Source: Todiramphus chloris collaris (Eukaryota > Chordata > Aves > Coraciiformes > Alcedinidae). Taken from it: DNA of 64,000 nucleotides. Location of the stretch: NCBI GenBank assembly GCA_025345505.1, contig JANVCC010000030.1, forward strand, positions 10,737,464-10,801,463, given 5' to 3'. A program made the position numbers and the translations under genes. Positions 27,001 through 39,470 of this stretch are shown here, piece after piece. The notes under the pieces were generated by a model. It was not told where the DNA came from. It saw only the letters and a list, made by a program, of their open reading frames with translations, and did not search any database. The stretch's first letter is position 1. Every line of letters starts with the position of its first letter.

Positions 27001-30000
27001 GGCTTCTGTATGAACTGCCAAAAAACCCAAGGAACTTGAATTACAAGTCAAATCCCAAAGGCTTTGCATTAATTCCTGCATTACTGTATGCAAGCTAATT
27101 TCATTAACTGAGAAGTAATTACTATTTTTATGGCAACAACAAGTTATGGTAACTATTTTTATGGTTACAACATCCTTGCAAATGCCAAGTGTCCCCCTTA
27201 CTTAATGAGTGTTTTTCTTACTAATGCCTGGCATTGTAAGTAGCATTGTAAGGATGAACAGGACAAGCATTAAATTTTTTAATACTACCACCAAATTCCA
27301 AGCTTTTGATAGCTTCACTTACCATCATTTACCTTGCTGTATTTGGGCTAACTACTCTTGTCTGGGCATTCCGACAGGAAAGAGCACTAACTGAACTGAC
27401 TCACAGAAATTAAGATTGAAAAGCAATCCTCTGCCACTCATCTTTTAATATTCTTTATCACATACATTAGCAGGGATGCAAAGTGAGCTGACAGGCTCAG
27501 GAACAATGAACAGCAGTATAGAAATGCCACCAAAACTGACACACTTACATATGCCTGTCAGCATTTCAGCAGTGGGCAACATTTCCATTTTCTTATTTTT
27601 CTTCCAGGTCAGGAGTTACACACTTCAGCAGGGGATTGTGATACCCTATCCTGCTGCTACCAAGGCTGCATCTCTTTGACCTGTTTCTAGGGTGCAAAGG
27701 CTCCAAGCACAAAGGTCTCCAAGCTGAGCAAGCACTGTACCTGAATTTACAGCCAACAGGAACACACCCCAAATTTGGAACAATAATTATTTGAGATATC
27801 ACATAAAACCCCAAACTATTTCCCTTGTACTAAGTTGTACTAGCAGTAAGTTAGTGCTCATGGTGAAGGAGTTTCTCCTTAGTATTGTCCAACAGTAAAG
27901 CCAGTCACACATTCAGTTAAAAAAAAAATAAATCAATATCTTCAACAAAAAACAAATCCAAATTAAAAAAAAATTCTTCAACCTTGTTTGGCTGGCAGGC
28001 TTCTCTATAAAATGATGCATTTCATCACAGCACCCATTGCAGACCATTTATACCCATTTGGTTTTGGCAATGTGTTAAATAATCTGTTCTAGGATCTGTC
28101 AAAGGGTAGTTCACCATTTTTTTTTGCCATATGGCTTTGCATAACCAGTCCTGGTAGAGCCAGCATGGGGGAAAAAAAAGCCCTTAAATCTGAAGGCACA
28201 AAACTAAATCACACAAGACACATGTATCAAATTCACTGAAATAAAAGCAATTTAAAACCAAACACGGGGACACTAACACTTGCATAACAATCCACCTCTC
28301 AAAGTTTATGTACTGTGTAGAAAACACTCTCAATGTGAGATGTATATGCTGGTTGCACTGATAAATCAGTATTGGTATGAGAACGTTAAAGCACATTTTC
28401 TCTCAAATAAGAGAAACAAATATGGTTCTAGTAAATTTACAGTCCTATCAATTACCAGCCAATGTCTTATTTATGATCAAAGTGGCCACAACACACCCTA
28501 AACTGACCTTTTTACAATCACTTTACCAACAGTAAATTACGAGTAATGTCACTGCCATGCAGTAAGTATGTAAACACTGCTTTAGTCCAGAATTTTTAAT
28601 GCTCAAGGGGGAAAAAACATTGCTCTGGCAGTGAAGTTACTTAAGAGACTTTGTCTAACACTTGCCTGCAAGCTACAGAGCTTTGCAGATGTACAAAAAA
28701 TATACGACATTCAGGAAATCCAGACTCCACAGTGTGGAACTGCAGTTACTGAGTTACTTAAATTTACAGTACCACAAGCATTTAAAGCAACTAGAAGCCT
28801 CGCTACGCTTTTTAATCACATACACATGAAAAAAAAAAAAATGTATGTATCTAAGTTATAAGCTTTCTGAATAGAGGTGCTATTTCTCAGAGAATTAGCT
28901 ACATGATGAATCTGAAATTGCAGCTGCTTGAGCCCTTTCTATTTACAATCCTCTGTGAAACACTCTTCATTTTCCTTTCAGCTGAGAAACTCAAAGCTGC
29001 TGCAGGAACTAAACCAAACGTACCAGAATTATTCCCCTGCTTGGTTTCTGCCCTAGTAGAGGTTTTCTGAACCCCAAGAGTTTGGAAGGAGTAGTAACAC
29101 TACAGTCATTATATTAAATAGTATGCAGTGCAATTCAGCAACCAATTCTGAATGTGTTTCTCTTGCTTTCACTGGATGAAAAGTATGTCACTTGAGGTAT
29201 TTTCTCTAATATTCTAATTCCCAGGCACACAACACACCAAATATAAACCTCCAAGGCACAGCTAAATGACGGAGTGAACGCTCAAAATTACACACGTGGA
29301 AAGGAAAACTGTGACTGACTGATCTGCACAGTTGGGTTAAACATACAGCACTTGGGACAGACAGTTTGCAAGGTGTGCTCCTACACTTCTACAGACACCA
29401 CCACAACATTTTTAAATTAATACAAAGGGGTTTTTTTTATGATTAGCAGTGAATTAGACCTAGAGAGAGTTCACTTAGGGGATGAGATTTAAAATTCTCG
29501 TATTAATTTACTAGTTTGGAAGATACTTCTGCAAATTCTAATGGGCAAGGTGAGATTAGGAGGGATCTACAATACATGCACAGTCAAAAAGGATTAAAAT
29601 TTGCTGCAGGGAATTTGCTGTATTATTTCACTTCATTTCCAGACCAATAATAACTACACAAACATCTCTATCAAAGGATGCTACTGTATCTCAGATTTCT
29701 AGCTAGCACCAAAAGCCCAGATGCTATTGCCATACAGGGTCTTCAGAAATGGATCTGCTCTGATAAATTCTATGCAAACTACTGAAAAGCAAACTCTTCC
29801 ATCAAACACACACCGGCTTAAAAAAAGCCCATCAACATTTCCATACAATGTTGTAATGCAGTAAAATAACAGCAGCAAAAGTTTAAAGTCAAGAGGATTC
29901 AAACAGATGTAATTCCAATACACCTTAGAATTTTTTAATTTAAAAAAAGAAACCAAAACACCAAAACTGACAGCTTCCTTCTAACTATCCAGCAGCAGTC

Positions 30001-31566
30001 GTCTTCACTTTCCAGAGAAATCTGGCAGCTCTTTAGGTAAAAAGATACGTACACTAAAGGAGAATTATGAAAAGCTGCTTATGTGTATTTATAACTGATG
30101 TTTCCAGAATCCTTCCTCAGAAAGTTGCTACGTTTCCACATAAACAGTATGAATAAAAGCCTTTTTGCATTTTGGTATGAAAGATTACAAAGATAAATAA
30201 ACAAGAAAAAGACCCCACAAAGGTCCATTGTCAGTGGTTCCATAAAAAGAAGGCAGCTATGTTTTCACAATGACAACGCTAACATTTATTTCTTTTTAAA
30301 GCAGATTGCTGTAGGGCAGCTTCCCAGGGTTCGCTACGGTTGGTACAACCATCACATAGCCACAAGAAACAAAGGACAGACACACATACTCTGCTGAACA
30401 CACAGGGAAGAGCACACTTCCTAACACACGATGGTTTCGGTTGGCAAGGTACCTGCGGAGTTCTCGCCATTCTGCTCGTCCCTCAGGCTCTGCTGGCTGA
30501 GGTCTGTCACTAAGCGAACCGCTTGCTTCTTCCCTTCTTCGTCTCCTGACTCCTCTGATTCAATTCTCTTGTCAACTGTGTAAGATACATAACAGCAGAA
30601 TTAGGCTATTTTCAGCAGCGGGGTGGAGGGAAGAAACAGCAAGCAGATATAACAACCAGGATTCATATGTACCACTATGCAGTTAGTAGAAATCCTAAGT
30701 TAACTAAATGAAAGGTTTAGTCTTAAATAAAAGGCCTCTTACCCCTTGTTTCTACTTTGATTTTGGATGCACTTTTTCCTCCCATCACATCTTCCTAAAA
30801 CCAACAATCTGGGAAGAAGACTGGAGGAAAAAGGAAATTTCTTAGATCAATGAAGTGCAATTCCAAAGATGACGGAAATGGAATTAGAACTATTACATTT
30901 TAAAAGCTTTTAGAAAAAAAAAATCAGTATCATGTACAATAGTACCAATGACACGAAGAAGGGAAGGCATAAAAAAAAAATTTAATTAAAAGATGCCTGC
31001 AGATAAAAGCAACCACATCCCCAGCACAACCTGCGAGATCTCTTCACCTTTTACTCAGTCACAAGTCTGGTAGCCACCCTGGCCCTGGGGACCTGAAGCA
31101 CTTCGCCCCTTCTCGGCCTCCCCTCAGCATTTGCTCTCGTTTCATGGGGCAACTGAGAAAAAGTAACGCCATGCCAGGGAATTTTTTTTATTATTATCTT
31201 TATTTCTTATCGTCTTTATTTTCTGTGTCACGGTCATCTCCACAAACCCCCTTCTTCCACCTCTCGCGTGCGGAGGCCCGGGGGAGGGGGAAGGCACCAA
31301 GGCAGCCCCAGGCAGCACAGCGCGGCCCCGCGGCTCGGTGGGCAGCCAGGGCCCCCGTCCCCCCGGGCAGCCGCCCCAGGGGTGGCCATGCGGGGGCTGC
31401 GAGCCCGACGAGGGCCCGCGAGCCCCACCGCGCGCAGCTGGCAGCGAACGGCGGTGCCCAAGCGGCGAGCCGCCCCAACCCCCTCAGCGGCCACAGCCGT
31501 GCCGGCCCCCGGCGGGTTCTCACCCTCCATCATCTCCTGCGGACCCTCACCGCTCTCCGCCGCCAT
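15004..31566 (-). CDS. PPP1R7: PPP1R7 (SDS22), complete, 10 coding exons
   Basis: SDS22 is a leucine-rich-repeat protein that binds the PP1 catalytic subunit in nucleus and cytoplasm and takes part in PP1 biogenesis, mitotic phosphatase control and epithelial shape. Exons (minus strand, 5' to 3'): 31566-31524, 30575-30453, 26181-26126, 25165-25100, 24435-24305, 23406-23244, 19804-19688, 18770-18666, 17744-17658, 15180-15004. Total 1068 nt, 355 residues plus TGA, against 360 in human. Phases agree at every junction. An acidic N-terminus ([13 protein letters not shown]) is followed by [22 protein letters not shown], then about eleven 22-residue SDS22-type repeats of the LxxLxLxxNxIxxIxxL kind. 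The LRR cap ends in [21 protein letters not shown]. The first exon, [15 protein letters not shown], starts within a CpG island. No lesions. Confidence 0.97.
15181..26125 (-). other. PPP1R7 introns 3-9, content
   Basis: The introns longer than 300 bases lie at 15181-17657, 17745-18665, 18771-19687, 19805-23243, 23407-24304, 24436-25099 and 25166-26125. I see no second gene in them. Noted items are an inverted repeat at 16073-16098, a 21-base direct duplication at 20393/20451, a GT run near 20895-20908, a G run near 21200, a T run near 24609-24627 and a CR1 fragment at 24720-24875. Confidence 0.5.
24720..24875 (+). repeat. CR1 LINE 3' fragment in PPP1R7 intron
   Basis: It matches the CR1 3' pattern: CCATCCTTGGAAATACTCAAGA, then ACTGGACCTGCCTTTAAGCAGG, CCTCCAGGGGTTCTTTCCAA and an ATTATTCTATG end. 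It is diverged and lies opposite to the gene's direction. Confidence 0.75.
26182..30452 (-). other. PPP1R7 intron 2 (4.3 kb), content
   Basis: This is the longest PPP1R7 intron, AT-rich with many short A and T runs. I see no open frame with protein-like pattern, no recognised repeat copy and no RNA gene. Confidence 0.5.
30743..30785 (-). CDS. PPP1R7: Possible alternative first coding exon of PPP1R7
   Basis: On the minus strand an ATG at 30785-30783 opens [14 protein letters not shown] and runs into a good donor (gtaaga) at 30742. The piece is 43 nt and ends in phase 1, the same length and phase as the canonical first coding exon, so it would splice in frame to 30575-30453 and give VDKRIESEE. 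An in-frame TAG lies just upstream, so it could only be a first coding exon. A cttcccag acceptor-like site is 5' of it. It is a reading of splice signals only, with no homology support. Confidence 0.35.
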
Positions 31567-31717
31567 ATTGCTTCTCCTCCCACCGCCCCCTTCCGGAAAC
31601 CGCCTCGAGTGTCGCCGCAGCCAATCAAAGCCCGCAGATCGCGCCGCGCCCCAGCCAATCACCTCTTCAGCTGCTGCGCCGAGGAGGAGGGGCACCGGCC
31701 CGCCCGCCCGCCAGCCG

Positions 31718-31729
31718 CGCGCACGCGCG
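31718..31729. promoter_or_regulatory. NRF1-like palindromic site
   Basis: CGCGCACGCGCG fits the NRF1 consensus (YGCGCAYGCGCR), a common activator of housekeeping CpG-island promoters. It is about 155 bases upstream of the PPP1R7 ATG. Binding is inferred. Confidence 0.55.
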
Positions 31730-31746
31730 CCGGACTGCGGCACCGC

Positions 31747-31766
31747 GGCCTTCTGGGAGCTGTAGT
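31747..31766 (-). promoter_or_regulatory. ZNF143-like site
   Basis: On the minus strand the site reads ACTACAGCTCCCAGAAGGCC. It fits the ACTACAnnTCCCAGnAtGC type bound by ZNF143/Staf, a factor often found at bidirectional promoters. It lies about 180 bases upstream of the PPP1R7 ATG. Confidence 0.6.
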
Positions 31767-32565
31767 CGCAGGTCCGGGGGGTACTGCGGCGCCTGGGCAC
31801 CTGCCCCCGCCCCACCGGCGCCGCGGGCCTGAGGCGTTAGGAGCCGCTTCCCGCCTCGCCGCCCCGCCTGCACGTGCTTCGGAGGATGGCTGCCATCCTG
31901 GGGAGAGGGGAGCCCGGGGCAGGCCGGCCAGGGCTGCCTGCCGTCGGCGGCTCGAAGCGGGGCATGGCGTGTGCGGCGGGAGAGAGGGAGGCCGGAGGGA
32001 GCCGCAAATTCCCTGACGCCGGAGCAGTTTCGCCTCCTCCCGCGCCGGCGCATCATTGGTTCCCCTCCGTGCCGCTCCCCCGCTGCCTTCCCTTATTGGG
32101 CGCCGCGGCTGCCGAGGCCCGCCCCCTACTTTCTCCTGCCCGCTGCCGGGGCCACCCTTGCTGGCCCCAAAGTGGGAGTTACTAACCCTAGCCCAGGGGT
32201 GCGCCTGCAGGGCCTCTGCCCATTTCTGCTCGTTCACCTGCACTTCACCTTGACATAAAATACACTTATCCGTCCTCCAGGGGCGTCTTAGACTTAAACA
32301 GAGGCAGTTTGTCAAGGGGTTGGTTACTCGTGGCTGGGATGTCCTTCTGAAGTTGTGCTGGGAGTGTTGCGCTCCTCGGCTTCTCCCCCGGGGCAAAGGG
32401 GGGACGCTAATGTTGAAGCATTGCATTATGCTATATCTGCTTTTACTGAAGTAGTTGTATCCACAAAGAGAATGCACAATGAAACTTCCTGCCATTTGCT
32501 TAGATATTTGCACAAACTGTTGTTAATTCCAAAATTAAAATAGTTCTGTACGTTTTCTTCCTCAG

Positions 32566-32706
32566 GGAGAGATCACATCATGCGACCTCCATTTTGCCCA
32601 TCTCCGTGACTATCCAACATCGGAAGAAGAAGTTGGGCTTCACAAAGTGGACCTGGTTCCTTCTGTGCAGATCCCCCTCTAGGCAAAAAAATCTAAAAGA
32701 TATAAC
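32566..32706 (+). pseudogene. PASK: PASK relic exon 1 (PAS region)
   Basis: After a ctcag acceptor the frame reads GEITSCDLHFAHLRDYPTSEE and then VDLVPSVQIPL before TAG at 32680-32682. I recall human DGTVTSCDSLFAHLHGY and DLIPSVQLPP. Past the stop, AAAAATCTAAAAGAT resembles the human KNLKIQ codons but in a shifted frame, so there is a small deletion as well as the stop. Confidence 0.82.
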
Positions 32707-33441
32707 AAAAGCACCAACCACATTCTTCCATGCCCTTCCCATTTGAAACATAGGCGCACATTGTTTTCCCTCCTTAAGTAACAGAAGAGAGTCTTCTCAG
32801 AAGCAAAAGGCCCCTGAAAAAGGGTATGCTGCTCATTTGTGGAGCTACTGTCTGAATAGTTCCTATCTAGGAATAAGACCAAGCCCTAGCCTCTCACTGG
32901 ATTCTGTCCTGTCTAAAGACACTCTTCTCCAGTCCTGGCTCTGAGAAACTGTGTTGTCTCTGTCAGCTCCTTAAATTCCTTTGAATTCTTTAGCTTGTTT
33001 CAGTCATGTTTGAGAAGTGAAAGTCTAAAGAATACCTAGGTCTTGCAAATGCCATGAAAACAGGCAGCTAGATAGTTGAAAGAGGCTTTATTGATGCCAT
33101 ATTTTATGAAAAGCTGCAACATGGGTTTTCCTGGATATGCACTGGAATATTCATACAGGAGTTCAACACTGGATTCCAAACCCTTAGAAAAACAGACTTT
33201 GTTCAATATTCACAGGATTGGTTAATTTTTCTTTTCCTGCTCCTTTTTCCTGAGAAAGTTCATGTGTAACTTTATATGAATACTGAAATAAAACCAAAGC
33301 ATTTTGTTAGTTAGGGGTTTTCTGTTTCGTTTAGTTTCCTTTTTTTTGGGTTTGGTTTTTTTTTTTTTTTTGCTTTAATTTAGAACCTCAGGATCCAGCG
33401 ATCTGTAGGCAATCAAGAGAGGGTAACATGCTTCCTTTCAG

Positions 33442-33669
33442 TCTAAAGCTGCAAGTAAACCTTCTGGAGGAGAAATGTCAGTGCAGAAAGATGGTGTTCC
33501 ACAAACAGAAGAAGAAGGCTCTTTCAGAGGCTATCATTACTCTGTTACGGTTGTGGTTTTCTTCATCATCAGTGGTCTTATTACTGTCCAGTCGGACAGA
33601 ATCACCCATGGCATAAAGGATAGTTTTGCTTTAACGTTCTTTGGCTGTAAGAAAGAACTGTTGGGAAAG
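33442..33669 (+). pseudogene. PASK: PASK relic exon 2 (PAS region, open)
   Basis: The acceptor is tttcag and the donor gtaaga. The 228-nt frame is open and in phase 0. It includes FFIISGLITVQSDRITHGIKDSFALTFFG then KKELLGK, matching human FCTISGLITLLPDGTIHGINHSFALTLFG and KTELLGK. Several positions that I recall as conserved have changed (for example SDR for PDG). Confidence 0.85.
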
Positions 33670-33900
33670 GTAAGATAGGAGGTTTAATTCCTCAAAAAAA
33701 ATCCTTCCCTATGTCTGGCAGCATATCCATTGGAATTGTAGCATTGTTTACAATTTTCTCTGTCTGTCACAAAACTTCTGTGTTCCATGTGTTTGGCACG
33801 TCAGTAGGATAATACACAAATTGCCTTGCTGTAATTGTCTTGCAGTGCTGAGGAGCTAGTATGGATTTCAAGTACATGTTCCCCATCAGTCATGTGGATC

Positions 33901-34017
33901 ACTTTTGCCTGGCTATTCTTCAAAATCAGGTCCACAAACACTTTTGCCTGGCTGTTCTTCAGAATCAGGTCCACAAACACTTTTGCCTGGCTGTTCTTCA
34001 GAATCAGGTCCACAAAC
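33901..34017 (+). repeat. 39-base tandem repeat, three copies
   Basis: Copies at 33901-33939, 33940-33978 and 33979-34017. Units 2 and 3 are identical; unit 1 differs at two positions (CTATTCTTCAAAAT against CTGTTCTTCAGAAT). It lies in the intron between PASK relic exons 2 and 3. Because 39 is divisible by three, all six frames repeat, which makes false open frames here. Confidence 0.95.
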
Positions 34018-34089
34018 ACAGATTGTTAGCATTTGCCCCCACCCTGCAAAAGTCAGCTTCACTTTATGAGGTTTCATTCTGTGTTTTAG

Positions 34090-34252
34090 AATATTATGTT
34101 CCTGATGCCTAGTTTCTATAGCAACATGGAGAGAAGCCGTGACTGTTCTTTGCCATTACCTTCTCTTGATGACTCCACAGGGACAGAGAGTGAGTGCATC
34201 TTTGAAGACATTACTGCCTGCCACACAACTGGCTCTGGCTGCTGAAACAAAG
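34090..34252 (+). pseudogene. PASK: PASK relic exon 3 (stop near its end)
   Basis: The acceptor is tttag at 34085-34089. The frame starts NIMFLMPSFYSNME, matching human NITFLIPGFYSYMD, and continues phase 0 from relic exon 2. It ends GSGC followed by TGA at 34243-34245, where human reads ESGCGE. Donor gtaaaa follows at 34253. Confidence 0.85.
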
Positions 34253-34824
34253 GTAAAATGATTAGATAGATCTGCCCATGAACACAGGAACATGCTTCGT
34301 AAAAGCAATGTACCTCCATGCAGTTTTAAAATTGGTTTTCCACTATAACCTAAGGGGAAGAGAATTGTTCACCTATGGTTGTGCTTCTCTCTTTGTTGCC
34401 AAGAAGGTGAAACTGAATGTTCAAGTTGGAAATTACACTGTTAATAGAGAATCCTTTGTGCTTAATGAGCACTTCCCTTTCCCTCCCTTCACTGTTAGGA
34501 ACTCTGAGTATTTTAAGATGAGTAAAATAAGTAAAAAATGAGTAAAAAGCTTTTGTGACAGTATTGCAGAAGAGCTGTAGATACTTAAGACTAATATTTA
34601 AAGGGAAAATTGTAATATTCTTCTGAATTGTCTCACATTGCTGGGTATTATTCCAAGTTATGTTGCTGTATTCTTTCAGCTAGGAGGCATCACATATTCT
34701 TCTGACGCAGTTTGTTGCATTTATGAAGAATTAACCAAAATTGTGTTTCTCTGAACACAATAGGAATAAACATAAGCAAAGAAGCCTTATGCCTCCAAAT
34801 CTGTCTTTCCAGCTAGAACACAGC

Positions 34825-35098
34825 AAGTGCTTTAGGACAAAAGGAAATGGCCTCAAGTTGCACCAGGGGAGGTTGAGGCTGGATATTAGGAAAAATTTTT
34901 TCATTGAAAAGGTTGTGAAGCCCTGGAACAGGTTGCCCGGGGAAGTGGTTGAATCACCATCCCTGGAGGTGTTTAGGAGTCATGTAGATATGGTGCTTAG
35001 GGACACAGCTTAGCGTGGACTTGATAGAGTGAGGTTAGTGGTTGAACTCAATGATCTTAAAGGTCTTTTCCAACCTAAATGATTCTATGATTCTATTT
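34825..35098 (+). repeat. CR1 LINE 3' end inside PASK relic
   Basis: A long and well-preserved CR1 tail: ATGGCCTCAAGTTGCACCAG, GGATATTAGGAAAAATTTTT, CACCATCCCTGGAGGTGTT, AATGATCTTAAAGGTCTTTT, ending in ATGATTCTATGATTCTATT. The double ATTCTATG-like end is the diagnostic CR1 terminus. The copy lies in the region where the large middle PASK exon would be. Confidence 0.92.
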
Positions 35099-35989
35099 TA
35101 TACTGTCATCTGTATCTTTTATGATGTTTTTTTTCTTCTTGGTTTTGGATTTTTTTTTTCCTCCTGTTTGCTTTTTCTCATTTCTTTGCTTAGAAATGCA
35201 CATCTGTATTTAAACAACTGCACACTACTGGAACAAAGAAGAGTTAGTAGACAGTGTGCAATTTCTTAGGTAATTCTTTGATGAAGTGATGCCTCTAATC
35301 TTGGAGTAATTCAGTTCTTCAGTGAGGAAGCATTCAGCCTTTACTAAATGGAAGAATTGTTCTAGATTTGAATCTAGATTTGCTCACTCATTAACAATAC
35401 TTGGTCTACTGCATCTTACAAACTTGTGTTTCTCTTGATCTGTTGCCACTGGGAAGGAAAGTTTTTGTCTTATTCTTTCTCTTAAACATGTATACTTTTT
35501 GTCTTGCAGTTTCAGTCAGTTATATAAACACAATCTGAATATTTTAATTGTAAGTGTTTGGAAGGGGGAGAGTATGTGTTATGGTTTTGGGGGTTTTGTG
35601 TTGGTTTGGTTTGGGTTTTTTCTGCTGCTATTTGTATGATCATTTTATTTCCAGCCTTTGTATGATCATTGGCCTTTTTTTAGGTCTCTGAACTTCAATC
35701 CAAGTAGCTAACTCAGGAGGCTATTGCTCGTCCCAGTGCTTTGATAGGAAGGTAAATTTAGCAGCCCTGAGACATTTAGATTCCTGCTTGTGATGATTTC
35801 TCAAACTATAGAAGAGCGGAGTGCTCATACTTGGACCAGTTGTTTAAAGATACTATAAGCAATGTACACTGGGTTACTCTTGTCCTTCTAGCAATATGAT
35901 TCACTAACTTTTTTTTCCTGGAAATTAACTTAACAAACACTTAAAGCCATAATTTTTCAGGTGACGATGAATGCTTGTCATCTGTTTAG

Positions 35990-36130
<141 letters not shown>

Positions 36131-36718
36131 TGAATGCAGTTTGAACTGCATCAGACAGTTCCTTTGAATACTTGATATTCCTCTTCAGAAGTGAGAACTT
36201 GTCCTGTATTAAATCTAACTTTTCAGGAAAGAAAGAAACCTATGTATCCTGCTTTGTTTTGGAGGGTATGTTACAGCAGACCGTTGCTTGCTTTGCAACT
36301 TTTACCCCAAACAATTCATGTAAACATAGATCTGAAGGTATGAATTTTAACAGAAAAAAAAAAGCCTGCACATCATATCAGGATGAAGGATGCGTATCTT
36401 GGAAGTGTGATGTCACATCTGAACATGTGCTAGTTCAGTAAATAATCTGGATACACATCTTGATTCCTCTTCTTTGTTTTGGGGTTGTTGGTTTTGATCG
36501 TGTTGGGTTTTTGTTTTTCTCAGAAGGAGAATTCCTCTTGGTTTTACTTCTGCTCTCAGTTTTAATTATGTTCTCTTTTTAAGAAACATTTCTTCTCAGT
36601 GGAATGAGACTTCAAAGATATGTTGATTAAATCTCTATGAGGAGAGGAGTGTTTGTTTAAAAACAAAACAGGCAGTTTGAGGACAAAGCACATGCTTTAA
36701 AAAGACTGTTATTTGTAG

Positions 36719-36904
<186 letters not shown>

Positions 36905-38298
36905 TAAGAAACAGGACGCTATCTCACTCAGAAGAATTACTGGCTGACCAGCAAGCATGCTCAATCAGTCATGCTCAATACCTGCAGAACTTTTCCTCAT
37001 TAATCTGTAGGGCTGATTTCTAGCTAATTGAAATGCTACCTGCAGAAGTCTTTTTAAGGTTTACTTAGAAATCTGTAACAAAGAAACCTTTACAGGACCT
37101 TACTTCATATGAGGATTTTCTACAGAGCCATCACCTCTTGGCTGTGATTATCATGGCACACATCTTGTCACCAGGATGCCAATTCATGCAGCAGTCACTT
37201 TTCCTCTTTAGGAAGAGGAAAGTGCACAGAAGTTGCCCCAAGCCTCACTAAAAGCCACTCTTTTACTTAGATTCGTGCTTGGTTTATATTGTTTATGGAC
37301 GTAAAGAGTTCTCCTCTTTTTAAGGAATTTAAAATCAAGATATTGTCTCAGCTTTTAACATGGCATAATACAAAATAACTCAAGGTAGTTTACTGTGGGG
37401 AGTTTGCCCGAGAGATGTATTGTTCTTTATTCATTCAGCTAACCACAACTGCAGTCCCCAAGTAATTCCCCCTCACGTATTTTGGAGTAAATTCCTTGCT
37501 CTAAGGTGTGCAAGAATTACTTTGCATGTGGTAAGCCACCGCTGTGTCCACAGTCCCCTCACCTGGGATGCTGATGGAAGATGGTAGCCAACGTGATGCA
37601 TCTTCTCCGTGTCTATGGTGCCGTGTGCATTCACAAGTCTACAGCTTCTTCAGACTTCGGACAGGTAAGCCCTTTTCCTAAACTAGCCTTGAGTTTGAAG
37701 GGGTGCTTCGTTACTTCAGACCTGTACAGTATTTCTCTGCAGAGGAAGCTAGGTATTATAAATAGAAACTGTTCTCGCTCAGTCATCTGCTTTTCTTGCT
37801 CAAAGGTATTGTGGTAGGAATTACAATTGTCTCCATGGTGATATCATTCTGATGCTATTCTTAATTATTGCACTATAGAATGAATCATGCAGAAAGAAGA
37901 ATGGAATTTAGGAGTGACTAATTTATACCAAACTTCACTCTTAAATACTTTGTCATCCTGCACTGTCAGAGGCACGCAGTAATATCCTTCTGGAAAAATC
38001 AAAGGACCCTCCAAATGAAGCTGGGATAAAAATAGAGTAACCTGCAGGTTTGTAGTAGCAAGCTAGCTCTAAGCAAAAACCAAACACATTGTGACTATAG
38101 CATGCCATCTTCCTGCACATTTGTGAGAGGAAAGCAAGCAAAGGCTTTTTTAAGCCTCTCTCCCAAGAGGACTGTAACACCTATTGCAGCAAAGCTGACA
38201 GGCATGCCTGAGTTCATTTCCAGTTACCAAAATTAGGACATATATCTTGTTTATATAGTGTCAAAACAAGCAAAAATGTGGCTATAGGAACTCTGTGA

Positions 38299-38628
<330 letters not shown>

Positions 38629-39314
38629 TAGAGAAGCCAAGCTGCTTTGCAATTGGTACCCTGCCAGAGTATCTAACCAGAGAAAACTGCAGAGAAGAAA
38701 GTATTTGTGAAGTCTTGAATACATACTAACTTGTTTTCTAAGTCTGTTGACAAACTTTCTTATTCTGGTCTGGTGTTTCGCAAAGCCTTGTACTAATGTC
38801 TGTCCTACTGCAGAGCCAAGTTCAAGAATGAGCATATGATTTTAATTTCCAGCCTGGTAGAAGAACTGTCCCTTTTTCTCAAGTGGAATCTAGATAGTTA
38901 ACATTTATTTCCACATAACTTTTGTTTTGAAAGAGATGGGAGGAGGTAAATGGGATTCCACTGAAGTGTCCAATCTTCTGTTTAAAGATAGACTTGATAG
39001 TTTTGGCTTATGGTAAAGAAGGAGAAGGCTTAAGTTCTCTTGTCACCAGCTTACACATGTGGAAGTCCAGATGCATACTATACACAATCATCAACTGAAA
39101 CAGGTTGGCCTTTCCTTTGTTAGTTTTCTTTCATGGAGAAGGATAATACAGAGACTTACCAAAACCATGTGAGAACCTTACCAGAATTCTCACAAACTTC
39201 CTATGTTAAAATAAGAATTGGAAACAAGGGCTATCTACTGCCTTTTTACTTTATTTGGCACACAATTACATATTTGCAATCTGAGTTTATCGATGTTTAT
39301 CACTGCGTAGGTAG

Positions 39315-39454
<140 letters not shown>

Positions 39455-39470
39455 CTTTTCTAATGGGACA

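Larger units (their letters stand above)
31234..32170. promoter_or_regulatory. CpG-island promoter between PPP1R7 and PASK
   Basis: The block is very GC- and CpG-rich, in contrast to AT-rich flanks, and holds the PPP1R7 start codon (31566) and first donor. It has no clear TATA box. In human PPP1R7 and PASK are head to head, so this is the expected shared bidirectional promoter. CCAAT sites lie at 31621-31625 and 31655-31659, with the inverse ATTGG at 32055-32059 and 32095-32099. An NRF1-like site and a ZNF143-like site are listed separately. The PASK side is now attached to a pseudogene. Confidence 0.8.

Noticed and set aside
31144-32016. 290-residue plus-strand open frame
   Set aside because: It overlaps PPP1R7 exon 1 and its promoter island. 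Pro/Arg/Ala-rich composition follows from GC-rich DNA that rarely makes stops.
33901-34017. Repeat array as CRISPR
   Set aside because: Copies abut without spacers and the locus is a vertebrate intron.
34741-35013. 90-residue plus-strand open frame
   Set aside because: Most of it is CR1 3' sequence; the peptide ([20 protein letters not shown]) is the common translation of CR1 tails.
37560-37680. Exon-like segment between PASK relic exons 5 and 6
   Set aside because: It has a GT after an open stretch, but relic exons 5 and 6 join directly in phase 0 as in the human protein, so no exon is expected.
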